From NCBI RefSeq assembly GCF_024323335.1, contig NC_066584.1, positions 270,731,618-270,795,617 of the forward strand: 64,000 nucleotides of DNA, in the 5' to 3' direction. The notes under the pieces are model-generated. The model did not search any database. It was not told where the DNA came from and saw only the letters and a list, made by a program, of their open reading frames with translations. This DNA comes from Lathyrus oleraceus. Taxonomy: Eukaryota; Streptophyta; Magnoliopsida; Fabales; Fabaceae. Shown here piece after piece: positions 33,677 to 45,740 of this stretch. Positions within the stretch are counted from its first letter, which is position 1. The number at the start of each line of letters is the position of its first letter. A program made the translations under genes and the position numbers.

Positions 33677-33689
33677 GATGCCCCTATTT
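33677..33689 (-). other. Polypurine tract of element D
   Basis: Element-sense AAATAGGGGCATC directly precedes the 3' LTR start TGTAAGACC. Confidence 0.85.
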
Positions 33690-34404
33690 AAGGTCATTCT
33701 TGCCGGAGAAATGAAGTTTAGAAATCTTCATCTCGACGCGGTAGAATGGGCTTAAATAACAGTAATGAGACAAATTTTGGTCCCTAAGAGACCTCATGAT
33801 GCAAATGTATGCATGCAAAAAGACACAAACTCTGTGGGGATATGGTTCACACAGAAGAAACACAACGGTACGTCGGAGTAATACACTCACCAGGAACAGA
33901 GACTCTAACAGGACTCTTGTGGGGATAATAAAGAAAAAGAATGCGTGAGCAGGACACGACACTGATTAGGGGAATAACAGAACTGACACAACGTGTGCGA
34001 GACACGACTCTGATTAGGATAACAGAAGTCAGACTGGAGACCTCACTGGGGAAGAGAAGAACTCAAGCCGGGGAAAGAAGTAATTCCAGAGGACAAACCT
34101 CCAGAGGAAAGACAACAAGCTGACTCACAAAATGCATGTACTGGGGATAACACCAATGCAGCAACACAAATAGAAACACAACTCCGCTGGGGAAATCTAG
34201 AAAAGACTTTCCAAGGGAAGCCAAAGGATGAGATGTTACCGGTATAAGGGTAACAAGCTCAGGAAGAATGGATATCTAAGACCGGTATAAGGGTGAGAGA
34301 TATCAATCAACCAAACATCTGAGAAAGACCTGAAAAAGGTACATCAACTCAGGGAAAATCCGACTCCACAGGGGACCAAAGTCATAATAGGGAGTAGAAA
34401 GGAC

Positions 34405-34950
34405 GGAACACCAGGGATACCGAGGTATATAATAGGTGACCGACCAAAACGTGAATTGGTATATATGCCAACACACTCATCATCCAAAACACAAACTAGT
34501 TAAAGGATGGATATTCGATTCTACAAAGGGAAGACGAATCTTACTCAACTGGGGACACAAACCCAAAGAGTGCATGAGATATAATATCCATTACCGGCAG
34601 ACCGTGGATAAGAATACTCGCATGAGATATATTCTCTATTACCGTCAGAACGTAGATAATAAACTCGCATGGTAAGGAACACCAGGGATACCGAGGTATA
34701 TAATAGGCGATCTACCGAAAACGTGGATTGGTATATATGCCAAAACACTCATCACCCAAAACACAAACTGGTTAAAGGATGGATATTCGATTCTACAAAG
34801 AATACGAATCTTGCTCAGCTGGGGAAAATCAACAAAGGATTCCAACTGGCGAGCGCATGAGACATATTATTCATTACCGGCAGACCACGAATAATATACT
34901 CGAAAGGAAAAGACACCAGAGATACCGAAGTATATAATAGGTGACTAACC
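34405..34950 (-). repeat. Tandem duplication of about 270 bp in D 3' UTR
   Basis: The block beginning GGAACACCAGGGATACCGAG at 34405 recurs at 34677 with most of its 125 following bases, and again in diverged form at about 34908. Each copy contains an ATACC/GGTAT dyad and a TATTC-type stem. Confidence 0.75.
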
Positions 34951-37900
34951 GAAAAGAGAGACAATCGATACCAAGCATCCGGGTAAACGACAGACAACTC
35001 AAAGGATAAATTGCAAGCATCCGGCAATTATCCAACAAAGAGTATTCGACTCCGCAGAGGGAAAAACGAATCTTACTCGACCAGGGAAACACAAAAGGCT
35101 TCAACTGAAGAGTGCATGAGATATATTATTCATTACCGGCAAACCGTGAATAATACACTCGCATGGAAGATTATCCACAACCGGTTACTGGGTTAATAAA
35201 GGATAAATCAACCGAAAAGAAAGGCATCGGGATACCAAAACTAGGTATATAAAGATGACCGATCAAAGGAAGCAACAATCATTACCGAGCAAAAGGGTAA
35301 ATGAAAGAAGACCCGCTGAGGATAAATTGCAAGCATCCGGCAATTATCCGCAGGGACTAGCTGGGAATGCATTGATAAACAATCAATGATCCGGGGAACA
35401 AATCACTAACAAACGGTGAAAAGACCCACTGGCGACTTCAAAAGGAATAACATTGCAAGCATACGGCAATGATCCAGTAGATTTGCTGGGGATACAAGTG
35501 CTTACTCAAGGGCAACTACCCAGAAGAAAGTAGGAATATCAACATCGAACAACGAATGAAGATAACCACAAAGAACAACCATCATTGGTTAGGATGAACA
35601 ACAAGGTTAATTCTGCAAAAGGGAGAAATTAGGGTTTATAACTACCGAATACGGGGTAGAATACCACAAACTCAGGCTGAGGAAACAAGAGGTTAACACT
35701 ACCGACTACTGGGTAGAACCAAAGACTCAGCTGGGATAAAATTGCAAGCATCCGGCAATTATCCACCTGCTCCACAAGGCACGAACTCCACTAGGGAGAA
35801 CAAAACCACAACATGGGATTTACAACTACCGAATACGGGGTAGAAGACCACAAACTCAACTGGGGATATAGATCACCATAGGGAGATACCAACTCTGTTA
35901 GGGATGAAACCACAACAACAGAAGATTCACCAACAGCCAGAACGAACCACAAAGGGTTACCTCTGCTAGGGGAAAAGGGATAGGACTTACATCTACCGAA
36001 TACGGGGTAGTAGCCATACTCTGGTGGGGATATCCACAAATTCACGCGGGGAATGAAAGAAATCACGAATCCGCACGGGAAACAAAAATAGGGTTTATAA
36101 CAAACCACAAACTCTCGTCGAGGAATAAAAGGTATATAACCACCAATTCCATCAAAAGGGCAAGGAAAATAGGACTTACAACTACCGGTATAAGGGTAGA
36201 GGCCCGAAAACTCCGTTGGGGAACAACCCACTGGGAAGCACAAGACAGTTGACAAAACGCCAATTCGGGAATATTCCGAAAAGACAGTCTGAATCAAGAC
36301 ACATCCTAATGAGGATATAACTCAATAGGAAGATCCGTCCCAATATATGTGTTGGGAGGAAACGGAAGAAACCGTCATCCACGAGGGTATATCTCAGTGG
36401 GGAACTGCAGAAGGAAAGACAGACATTTTCTGCTTACGGGGCTGACTCTATATTGAGATCTTAAACATCCGACATCTGCTTTAGGAAGATCTATAAAGAG
36501 ATCTATATCATCCATAGCAGGAGACGCAACAAACAAGAGATATATGGCAAAAAATGCAACATGAATATCTGAATGTTTTATGATTATGCATGAATATGCG
36601 TAATTATGTTTGATGAATGCTGACAAAACAGACATATCTAACACAACAGGCCCAGGAATCAAACGCCTGGTACTATACTTCCAGGGGAAAACCAGCTGGA
36701 AAGCCAATCTGCGGAGATCCACATGCTAAAAAGCAAGGATCTGCGGGTACTGCAGGGAGAGAAGAGATATCAGGATACACCAAATCTCTGAGTGATGGAT
36801 CAGCAAAACAAACCAAACAGGGCTCAGAAAGTCACAACGGGCAAAACTGCCACCAAGACCAATCTGTTGAGGAACAAGAGAGAATCTCAAAACATCTGCA
36901 GGGGATCCCAGCATCAACTGAGAAACAAAAGTTCACAGCACAATAAGAATTGCTGCAAAAGCCACTCCAAATAACTCAGGGGTCCAACCCACTAAAGGAG
37001 AATAAATATCATCCAAGTAGAATCTAACTGCACAAGCAACTCTACTAGGGAAAACTGTCGGCTACTCTCTTGGGGAACAACCCACTGAAGGAGAAAGCAC
37101 CACACAAGTAGATTCTGCAACAAACCACTCTACTTGGGGAGAACATGCATATCTGACGGATCACATCAGCAGATTCTGCAATAATAGCCACTCTAATGAG
37201 GATCAAAAGTAATCAGGAAATCAATTCAATCCCTGGATGACGGAGCTATCAACCAACCATACTGGGGATTGAAGGAGGTTCAACGGGCAACGTTGCCACA
37301 ACAACCACTCTACAGACAATGCTGGTGAGAGATGGATGAAAATACTGGGATATCAACCCAATCAACCACTGAGTAGGAAAATAAATCCCGCTCTACTGAG
37401 GAGAACAAACACTCTGATAGAGAGAAATCAACAACTCTACTGGTAACTGCACCGGGGAGTGCGACAACCACTCTGCTCGCGACTGTGATGGGGGTATCAA
37501 TAACTGCTCTGCAGACAACTGTGCCAAGGAGACAAATAACATCTGGGGAAAGTGACGGGGTACCAGGGTGACAACCATCAACCGCCGAATCTTCCACAAG
37601 GAAAGCACCCATGCTGGGGAAAACTGCTGCTGGAGAAAACTGAGTCTTCAACAACACTCTGCTTGCGATTATACTGGGGAACAACCCCACCGACAACTCT
37701 GCTTGAGGAACAACCCCAACAAAGATCTGGAGGAAGAGGATACAACCAAACCAGGAATATGAACAACGTCTTACCTGTTGGAAATCATGTCACCCTTGGG
37801 AGAGCACTGAGATATCCTCAGGTATCCTTTCAACATTGTGAATATTCACTCTGTTTAAAACAACAATTTTGAAAAAATTTTGATTTGTTTAAAACAATGA

Positions 37901-38223
37901 TATTTTATCAATTAAAACATGCAAAACATTTGTTGAATTGAAACAAATAAGAGTGCAAATAATTGGATAAAAAGCTCAAATTTATTTGATGGAATGGTAG
38001 CCTGCAAATGGCAAGACTCCATAGATCTGTACAAATTTGAAATCAATGATATATATTGGAAGAGGGCTGCATTGAACATAATGATCCTTTCTCTACCAAT
38101 TTGAATCTCGATGTATTCGAAGCTTCAGTTGACGACGAATCGAGAATCCTCTGACGAACAGACAGCTGGTGACCAGAAAGTCTTGTCAACATGCAGTTAC
38201 TCGCCAAATCCCTAATTTTTGCC

Positions 38224-38370
38224 TAGATTGCCCCAGGGTGAGGTACTCAATCTAGCAGGATGCAAATATGTTATTTTTTTTAGTCTCTAACTTTTGCCTG
38301 GATTACCCTTGCGGGTTCTCCACCGATACGCTCATTTTTGTCTAAGTCGCCCTTTCGGGTTTTCAACTTA
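38224..38370 (-). other. Post-integrase hairpin triplet of element D
   Basis: Hairpins are 38343-38370 (TAAGTT/GACTTA around CCC-GAAA-GGG), 38299-38322 (TGGA/TCCA around CCC-GCAA-GGG) and 38224-38254 (TAGATTG/CAATCTA). Inner loops are of the GNRA type in the first two. Each is followed by a GGCAAAA-like run in element sense. Confidence 0.65.
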
Positions 38371-38411
38371 GCGAGCTATTCCGTTTTTCATTTGCATATA
38401 CTCTCTTTTTT

Positions 38412-41400
38412 TTAGGCAAAGTATTTCTTAACTGCATCTGAATTCACAGGACGAGTGAAATCCTCTCCATCCATTGTTGTAAGCATCAAAGCACCGCCTG
38501 AAAAGGCTCTCTTAACAACATATGGACCCTCGTAGTTTGGAGTCCACTTGCCCCTGGAATCGGGCACGAAAGACAAGACTTTCTTGAGCACGAGGTCACC
38601 TTCTCGGAACACACGAGGCTTGACCTTCTTATCGAATGCTTTCTTCATTCTCTGCTGATATAACTGACCATGACACATGGCAGTTAATCGCTTCTCTTCA
38701 ATCAAGTTCAGCTGGTCGTAACGACTCTGAATCCATTCAGCATCAGTCAACTTGGCTTCCATCAAGACTCGCATTGATGGGATCTCCACCTCTACTGGGA
38801 GAACAGCCTCCATGCCGTAAACAAGAGAAAAAGGGGTTGCCCCTATTGAAGTGCGTACAGATGTACGATAACCATGCAAAGCAAATGGCAGCATCTCATG
38901 CCAATCTTTGTACGTAACTGTCATCTTCTGGATGATCTTCTTGATATTCTTGTTAGCAGCTTCAACAACCCCATTCATCTTAGGTCTGTAGGGAGAGGAA
39001 TTATGGTGTGCAATCTTGAATTCAGCGCACAACTCATCCATCATGTTATTATTCGAATTAGATCCATTATCAGTAACGATCCTCTCTGGCACACCATAAC
39101 GGCAAATCAGCTGGTTCTTGATAAACTTCACAACCACCTGCCTGGTCACATTCGTATACGAAGAGGCTTCAACCCATTTGGTGAAGTAATCAATTGCTAC
39201 GAGAATAAACCTGTGTCCATTGGACGCTTTCGGTTCTATCATGCCAATCATGTCAATTCCCCACATAGAGAAAGGCCATGGTGATGAAATCACATTCAGG
39301 AGTGTCGGAGGGATATGAATCTTATCCGCATAAATCTGACACTTGTGGCATTTCTTCACATATTTGCAGCAGTCAGACTCCATTGTCAGCCAATAGTAGT
39401 CTGCTCTCAACATCTTTCTAGCCATGGCATGTCCATTGGAATGAGTACCAAATGAACCCTCATGGACCTCAGTCATCAATAGGTTTGCTTCGTGTCTATC
39501 CACGCATCTGAGAAAAACCATATCGAAATTTCTCTTATACAGCACTTCACCACTGAGGTAGAAACTGCCTGACAACCTTCTCAAAGTTTTCCTATCTTTC
39601 ACAGATGCCCCAGGCGGGTAGACCTGGTTCTGGAGGAAATTCTTGATATCAAAATACCAAGGCTTGTCATCATTCACCTCTTCAATTGCAAATATGTGAG
39701 CTGGTCTATCCAAGCGCATCACGGCAATGTTGGGGACTTCATTCCAATACTTCACAACAATCATCGAAGCAAGCGTAGCAAGAGCATCTGCCATCCGATT
39801 ATCCTCTCGAGGAATATGATGAAAGTCAACTTCTGTAAAGAACGTTGAAATCCTTCTTGCATAATCTCTGTACGGAATGAGACCTGGCTGATTCGTCTCC
39901 CATTCACCCTTGATCTGATTAACAACCAGGGCCGAATCACCATACACATCAAGATGTTTGATTCTCAAATCAATACATTCTTCAAGTCCCATAATACAGG
40001 CTTCGTACTCCGCCATATTATTCGTGCATTTGAAAGTTAGCCTTGCTGTAAAAGGAATATGGGTACCTTGAGGAGTAACAATCACTGCCCCAATTCCATT
40101 TCCATACTGATTAACAGCGCCATCAAACACCATCGTCCATCTGGAACCAGGTTCTGGCCCTTCATCAAGTGTAGGCTCATCACAATCTTTCATCTTCAAA
40201 TATAGAATTTCCTCGTCAGGGAAGTCATACTGAACAGACTGATGATCTTCAATAGGCTGGTGCGCTAAATGGTCAGCCAAGATACTGCCTTTGATAGCTT
40301 TCTGAGCTCGATACTCAATATCATACTCAGATAACAACATCTTCCAACGGGCAATCCTCCCAGTTAAAGCAGGCTTCTCGAAGATGTACTTGATTGGATC
40401 CATTCTGGATATCAACCAAGTTGTATGATTTATCATGTACTGGCGCAAACGCTTAGTAGCCCAAGCCAAAGCACAGCACGTCTTCTCAAGCATAGAGTAC
40501 CGAGACTCACAATCAGTAAATTTCTTACTGAGGTAGTATATAGCAGATTCTTTCTTCCCTGATTCATCTTGTTGACCGAGTACACAACCCATTGAGTCTT
40601 CAAGAACAGTCAAATACATAATCAGAGGTCTTCCTTCCACAGGCGGAGACAAGATTGGAGGTTCAGACAGATATTCCTTGATACTGTCGAAAGCTTTCTG
40701 GCAATCCTCGGTCCAATCATGAGACTGATCTTTCCGAAGGAGCTTGAATATCGGCGCACATGTGGCAGTCATGTGGGATATAAATCTGGAAATATAATTC
40801 AAGCGGCCAAGAAAACCTCGGACTTGCTTCTCAGTTTTGGGTGCAGGCATCTCTTGTATTGCTTTGACCTTGGCAGGATCAACTTCAATACCTCTCTCGC
40901 TGACAACAAAACCCAATAACTTGCCGGAACGGACTCCAAATGTACATTTATTCGGATTCAGGCGAAGTCTAAACTTCCTCAGACGCTGAAAAAGCTTCAA
41001 CAAATGCTCAACATGATCAACTTCCGTTCGGGACTTAGCAATCATATCATCAACATAGACCTCTATCTCCTTGTGCATGATATCATGAAACAAGGTAGTC
41101 ATAGCTCGTTGATACGTGGCTCCGGCGTTCTTCAAACCGAAGGGCATCACTCGGTAACAAAATGTTCCCCAAGGTGTGATGAATGTTGTCTTCTCCATAT
41201 CCTCTGGTGCCATCTTGATTTGATTATATCCGGAAAATCCGTCCATAAACGAAAAGACTTTGAATTTAGTTGTATTGTCTACCAACATATCAATGTGTGG
41301 TAGAGGAAAATCATCTTTCGGACTAGCTTTATTCAAATCTCTGTAATCAACACACATACGGACTTTTCCATCTTTCTTAGGAACAGGCACAATATTGGCC

Positions 41401-41874
41401 ACCCATTGAGGATATACAGAAGTCACCAGAAACCCCGCATCAATTTGCTTCTGAACTTCCTCTTTGATCTTCACTGCCATATCTGGATGAGTTCTTCTGA
41501 GCTTCTGCTTCACAGGCACGCACTCAGGCTTCAAAGGCAGGAAATGTTGCACAATATCTGTATCTAAACCCGGCATGTCTTCATATGACCAAGCAAAGAT
41601 ATCGGAATATTCTCGTAGCAGACTGAGCAAATCTTTCTTGACAGACTCTTCAAGAAGTGCCCCAATTTTCACCAGACGAATACAATCCTCAGACCCCAAG
41701 TTGACTGTTTCCAAATCTTCAAGGTGTGGCTGAATGATCTTCTTCTCATGCTCAAGGAGACGGGTAATCTCATCAGGAATCCCTTCAACATCATCTTCCT
41801 CTGCCTCGAATACAGGGAATTCAAAATTGGGAGATGGCGTTGGATCATTATGTCCAATGGGTTTTAGAATCAAC
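38412..41874 (-). CDS. pol: Element D pol exon: RT, RNase H, archaeal-type RNase H, integrase (intact)
   Basis: An open exon of 1153 residues counting from the first Met (41873). It is normally reached by splicing at 41874, so that Met is probably not a start. RT covers residues 150-345, with D211 in MDGFSGY and YVDD at 273-276. The gypsy RNase H covers about 415-540. The second RNase H covers about 578-705, with D584, E622 or E624, D646 and D691. The integrase finger is at about 803-845 (H, H, C, C), and the catalytic triad is D874, D935 and E971, the usual DD35E spacing. It copies genomic RNA into DNA and inserts it. Dual RNase H is a known trait of the Tat lineage. No defect is visible. 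Confidence 0.95.
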
Positions 41875-42142
41875 CTGCATAATGATTTTGGTTAATGAAA
41901 AACTTTAGAATTTAAACAAGCAAACCATTATGCAGATGAAAAGATTGCTTTTATTCTTGTTTTTATGGGTTTTTTGTGATCACTGATTTCATGCAAAAGC
42001 AAAAAGTGAAAACAAATGGAAAAACAAATGTTTAACAATGCATTGATTGAATGAAAACATCATTGTATATATGCTTTGCCAACAATGTCATCACTTCTCC
42101 TTTTGGCATGGGAGAAGGGTTTTAAACAAAGTGAACAATTAC
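41875..42142 (-). other. Putative intron between gag-protease and pol, element D
   Basis: The donor AGA|GTAATTG is at 42143/42142 and the acceptor TATGCAG|G at 41875/41874, giving 268 nt. The upstream exon ends two bases into a codon and the downstream exon begins at codon position three, so removal fuses 1122 gag-protease codons to pol in frame. Unspliced RNA terminates at 42139, so splicing would set the Gag to Pol ratio. A and B share the sites and phase. Confidence 0.85.
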
Positions 42143-45100
42143 TCTGATCTATGGATGACCGTAGGAACATCTACAGCGACCCAATTGTGGCAGACACCAC
42201 CAGGAATAACGAAGTTGTTCACATCCTCTGCATCCTCTTCCAGGATAGCAACAGCTTCCTCTTCAGGCTGATCATCATGGATGAAACCTCCACTTGTGAA
42301 CAGACCTTGCTCATTAAATGCCCCAGAACAGTAGCCAATGCCAGCCCGGGATCTATTGTCTTCAAGCTCAATCACCTTCCCTAATCCAGCGACTGCACCA
42401 CAATCAATGGACAACTTTGCATCACGGTAGGAAGCGAATGATGGAGACTTCTTCTCAATCGGTTCATCAATAGATAAAGCTTGGAACGGAGTTCCAACTT
42501 CATCCTCTGCGTCAATGTATGAGAAAGAAGACAAGTGGCTAACCAGGAGAGCCTTTTCTCCCCCTACCACAACCAGTTTCTTGTTCTTCACAAATTTCAG
42601 CTTCTGGTGTAGGGTGGATGTCACGGCGCCAGCCTCGTGAATCCATGGTCTGCCTAAGAGACAGCTATAAGATGGGTGGATATCCATTACCTGAAAAGTA
42701 ACCTGGAAATCACTTGGTCTGATTTTGATAGGGAGATCAACTTCCCCAATCACGGTCTTACGCGACCCATCAAAAGCTTTCACAACGACCCCACTCTGCC
42801 TCATAGGAGGACCTTGATATGACAATCTAGAGAGTGTGGATTTTGGCAATACATTTAAGGATGATCCAGTGTCCACCAGCACGTTGGACATAGCATCAGA
42901 TTTGCAGTTCAGAGATATGTGTAAAGCCATGTTGTGGTCTCTTCCCTCCTCAGGGAGATCAGCGTCACTAAAACTCAAAGTGTTGCAAGCAGTGATGTTT
43001 GCAACTATACTGTCAAATTGTTCAATGGTGACGTCGTGATCAACATACGCCAAATCTAGGACTTTCTGCAGAGCCTCCCTATGGGGTTCTGAATGCAACA
43101 GCAAGGATAATATGGAGATTTTGGATGGCGTTTGTAGAAGCTGGTCTACAACATTATACTCACTCTTCTTAATGAGCTTCAGCATCTCATCAGATTCTTC
43201 ATTCATAATGCCACTCGGGCCAATAGAAGAAGCAGGAGTCCTTTGTACGGAAGAGGGTCTGGAAACATCAAGTGCCGGATTCTGAATATTAACAGCGGTC
43301 CCAACCGGACGCTCAGCAGATTCAGAAGCAACAGGGGCTTTGGCAGGTGCAGAAAAAACACGACCACTCCGGGTCAAGCCGCTTACATCAGCAATATTCG
43401 TTATAGCAGTCGAAGGCAAAGGCACTTCTACCCCATCTTGCACAGCAACAGGGTTATATCTGAACGGCACAGCTCGGTCAGAAGAATAAGGCACGGGGCC
43501 TGCAGGTTTAATCACCAAGGAGGGAGAAGCCTTCGGCTTGCTGCTATCATAGCGAATAACAACAGGCTCGGGTAACTTGAACACGGGGGATATAACATTA
43601 ACCTCTGGTTCGTCTTCATCGACATTGCGATTCTGCAGAATCTCAATGGTTCCTTCGTCTAATAACTCTTGGAGTTCTCTGCGGACCTGATTGCAACCCA
43701 AGCGGTTCACCGAGCAAATGCGGCACTTGTCGTGGTCATGCTCCATGTGGCTGTATTGACACAGCAACCGATGTAATTCCACCAACGACTGTCGAATATG
43801 ACTTACATATTTGACTTTGTATTTCCCAGGGCATCCCTGGACCATGTTCACAGATTTCCCATGCGAAGGCAATGGGTTCTTAGTGACATTTGGGCCTGAA
43901 TCTTCAAAGCTCAAAATTCCACACCTCATAAGGTCTTGAACCTTAGTCTTGAGTGGATAACAGTTTTCAATATTATGGCCCGGAGCTCCGGAGTGATACA
44001 CACAATGCTGATCTGGTTTATACCACCATTGGGGATTTGCAGGAATAGCAGGAGGATCCCTGGGAGAAACCAATTTCCTTTCCAACAAGGAAGGATAAAG
44101 CTCTGCGTATGACATCGGAATCGGATCGAAGCTGATCTTCTTCCTATCATAATTCAAGTTGGCTTGATTGGTTGTGCTTCCACGAGGCTGGTAAGCCTGT
44201 TGTTGTGGACGCTGCTGTTGCTGATATTGAGGCTGTTGATATTGCTGATGCTGAGCATGCTGATTATCTCTGAATACAGGTGCTATATGAGCCACCTGGT
44301 GCTGATGACCGGCACGACGTACGGGTTTCCTCTGAACAGGAGGTTTCCTTGGTTTGCCATGGGATTGCACAGCATGTGCTTCCCCATCCTTCTTCTTAGC
44401 AAATGCTCCATACCGCTTGCTAGAAGAGCCTTCATCTTTCGCCAAACGTCCTTCACGGATACCTTCTTCCAACCGCATCCCCATATTCACCATCTCGGTG
44501 AAATCAGAGGGAGCACTAGCGACCATCCGCTCGTAATAAAAAGAACTAAGAGTCTTCAAGAAAATCTTAGTCATCTCTTTCTCCTCTAGCGGGGGAGTAA
44601 TTTGAGCAGCCAGCTCTCGCCACCTCTGGGTGTACTCCTTGAAAGTTTCTTTGTCCTTCTGTGACATGGACCTGAGTTGATCTCGGTCAGGCGCCATATC
44701 GACGTTATATTTGTATTGTTTGACGAAGGCCTCGCCAAGGTCGTTGAAGGAACGGATATTGGCACTATCCAAGCTCATGTACCATCTGAGCGGAGCACCC
44801 GATAAACTGTCTTGAAAATAATGAATCAACAGCTGATCATTATCGGTTTGGGTTGACATCTTCCTGGCGTACATGACCAGGTGAGCAAGAGGACAGGTGT
44901 TCCCTTTGTATTTTTCAAAGTCAGGTACTTTGAATTTGATTGGTATCTTGACACCGGGAACAAGGCACAACTCGGCAGCAGACTTGCCGAACAAATCTTT
45001 ACCTCGAAGGGTCTTCAATTCCTTCCTCAGCTCAAGGAATTGGTCGTTCATAGCGTCCATCTTTTCATTAACATCCGGGCCCTCAGACGGCTCGGAATGA

Positions 45101-45510
45101 TAGATGGTGTCGTCTACCCTGGGCATGGTATGCACGACAGGAAGAGCAGCAACAAGGACCGGGCTAGATGTCGGCATATGAGCAAAAGTTGGAGCAGGGA
45201 TATCAGGCATGAAACCTGGAGGCATACCCCAAGGGAATCCGGCTAGCATGGCATTGGGCACAAAATGAGCACTAGCAGCAGGCACAGTCGAAGCAGAGAC
45301 CTCTGAGATCACAGTCCTCTGGACAGGAGTTGCAGGCGGTTGAGCAGGTTGATTCTGAGCAGCAAGAAGTTGCTCCATCAGAGCGCCAAGTCTGGCGACC
45401 TCTTCCTTCAACTCACGGTTTTCTTGCTCTAGCTGATCCATTACTCTTGCAGAATTGGCTCGAGTATAATACCGGTGAGTCAGCTTGTCTTCAAAATAAA
45501 TGAAGAACAC
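42139..45510 (-). CDS. gag-pro: Element D gag-protease (intact)
   Basis: 1123 residues, starting at 45510 or more likely at the inner Met 24 (MDQLEQENRELKEEV), where A and B also begin a coiled-coil-like segment. The capsid-type retrotransposon gag domain spans about 190-330 (YFQDSLSGAPLRWYM, FKEYTQRWRELAAQ). A Gln-rich linker follows near 420-450. At about 501-515 a knuckle C-x2-H-x5-H-x4-C replaces the usual C-x2-C-x4-H-x4-C. The aspartic protease has its DTG at about 879-881 and CLLGRPW about 75 residues later. It forms the virus-like particle and cuts the polyprotein. The spliced form continues into pol. Confidence 0.94.
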   Translation of the reverse strand: MFFIYFEDKLTHRYYTRANSARVMDQLEQENRELKEEVARLGALMEQLLAAQNQPAQPPATPVQRTVISEVSASTVPAASAHFVPNAMLAGFPWGMPPGFMPDIPAPTFAHMPTSSPVLVAALPVVHTMPRVDDTIYHSEPSEGPDVNEKMDAMNDQFLELRKELKTLRGKDLFGKSAAELCLVPGVKIPIKFKVPDFEKYKGNTCPLAHLVMYARKMSTQTDNDQLLIHYFQDSLSGAPLRWYMSLDSANIRSFNDLGEAFVKQYKYNVDMAPDRDQLRSMSQKDKETFKEYTQRWRELAAQITPPLEEKEMTKIFLKTLSSFYYERMVASAPSDFTEMVNMGMRLEEGIREGRLAKDEGSSSKRYGAFAKKKDGEAHAVQSHGKPRKPPVQRKPVRRAGHQHQVAHIAPVFRDNQHAQHQQYQQPQYQQQQRPQQQAYQPRGSTTNQANLNYDRKKISFDPIPMSYAELYPSLLERKLVSPRDPPAIPANPQWWYKPDQHCVYHSGAPGHNIENCYPLKTKVQDLMRCGILSFEDSGPNVTKNPLPSHGKSVNMVQGCPGKYKVKYVSHIRQSLVELHRLLCQYSHMEHDHDKCRICSVNRLGCNQVRRELQELLDEGTIEILQNRNVDEDEPEVNVISPVFKLPEPVVIRYDSSKPKASPSLVIKPAGPVPYSSDRAVPFRYNPVAVQDGVEVPLPSTAITNIADVSGLTRSGRVFSAPAKAPVASESAERPVGTAVNIQNPALDVSRPSSVQRTPASSIGPSGIMNEESDEMLKLIKKSEYNVVDQLLQTPSKISILSLLLHSEPHREALQKVLDLAYVDHDVTIEQFDSIVANITACNTLSFSDADLPEEGRDHNMALHISLNCKSDAMSNVLVDTGSSLNVLPKSTLSRLSYQGPPMRQSGVVVKAFDGSRKTVIGEVDLPIKIRPSDFQVTFQVMDIHPSYSCLLGRPWIHEAGAVTSTLHQKLKFVKNKKLVVVGGEKALLVSHLSSFSYIDAEDEVGTPFQALSIDEPIEKKSPSFASYRDAKLSIDCGAVAGLGKVIELEDNRSRAGIGYCSGAFNEQGLFTSGGFIHDDQPEEEAVAILEEDAEDVNNFVIPGGVCHNWVAVDVPTVIHRSE

Positions 45511-45740
45511 AGAGTTAGGACAAGAAGACCGGAAACAAGGGTACCTGCTTATGCAAAATGATGCATGAAATGCTTGTGCAGATGTTTTTGTTTTATTTTC
45601 AAGGAAACCTTAGGGTATTATTTGCAAATTCTTGAATATTTAAAGCATTTTAATTTCTCATGGAAAATATCTCATTCAATATATTTTGCAAAGAAGTACA
45701 GCATTTTTGATCATTACAAAGAGAAAAGGAAAATAACATC
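45511..45740 (-). other. Spacer between ORF1 and gag, element D
   Basis: AT-rich, with no supported gene. It must allow gag translation from a downstream position, either by reinitiation or from a separate transcript. The sequence does not show which. Confidence 0.55.

Larger units (their letters stand above)
33690..38411 (-). other. 3' UTR of element D, repeat- and hairpin-rich
   Basis: A non-coding region of 4.7 kb. From 33800 to 37700 the plus strand shows dozens of GCTGGGGA-like cores (for example near 34184, 34816, 35490, 35864 and 36209). A segment of about 270 bp at 34405 is repeated at 34677, with a divergent third copy near 34908. TTGC...GGCAA dyads with the same loop recur near 35009, 35329, 35455 and 35741. 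Stems closed by CTACC/GGTAG or GTTACC/GGTAAC recur around GGTATAA or GAATACG loops. Open frames here are short and overlapping. Hypervariable tandem repeats in Ogre 3' UTRs are established and are known seeds of satellite DNA. Confidence 0.8.

Noticed and set aside
35791..36297. 168-codon minus-strand frame in D's 3' UTR
   Set aside because: Composition follows the repeat field, it overlaps other frames, and no start context or family is recognisable.
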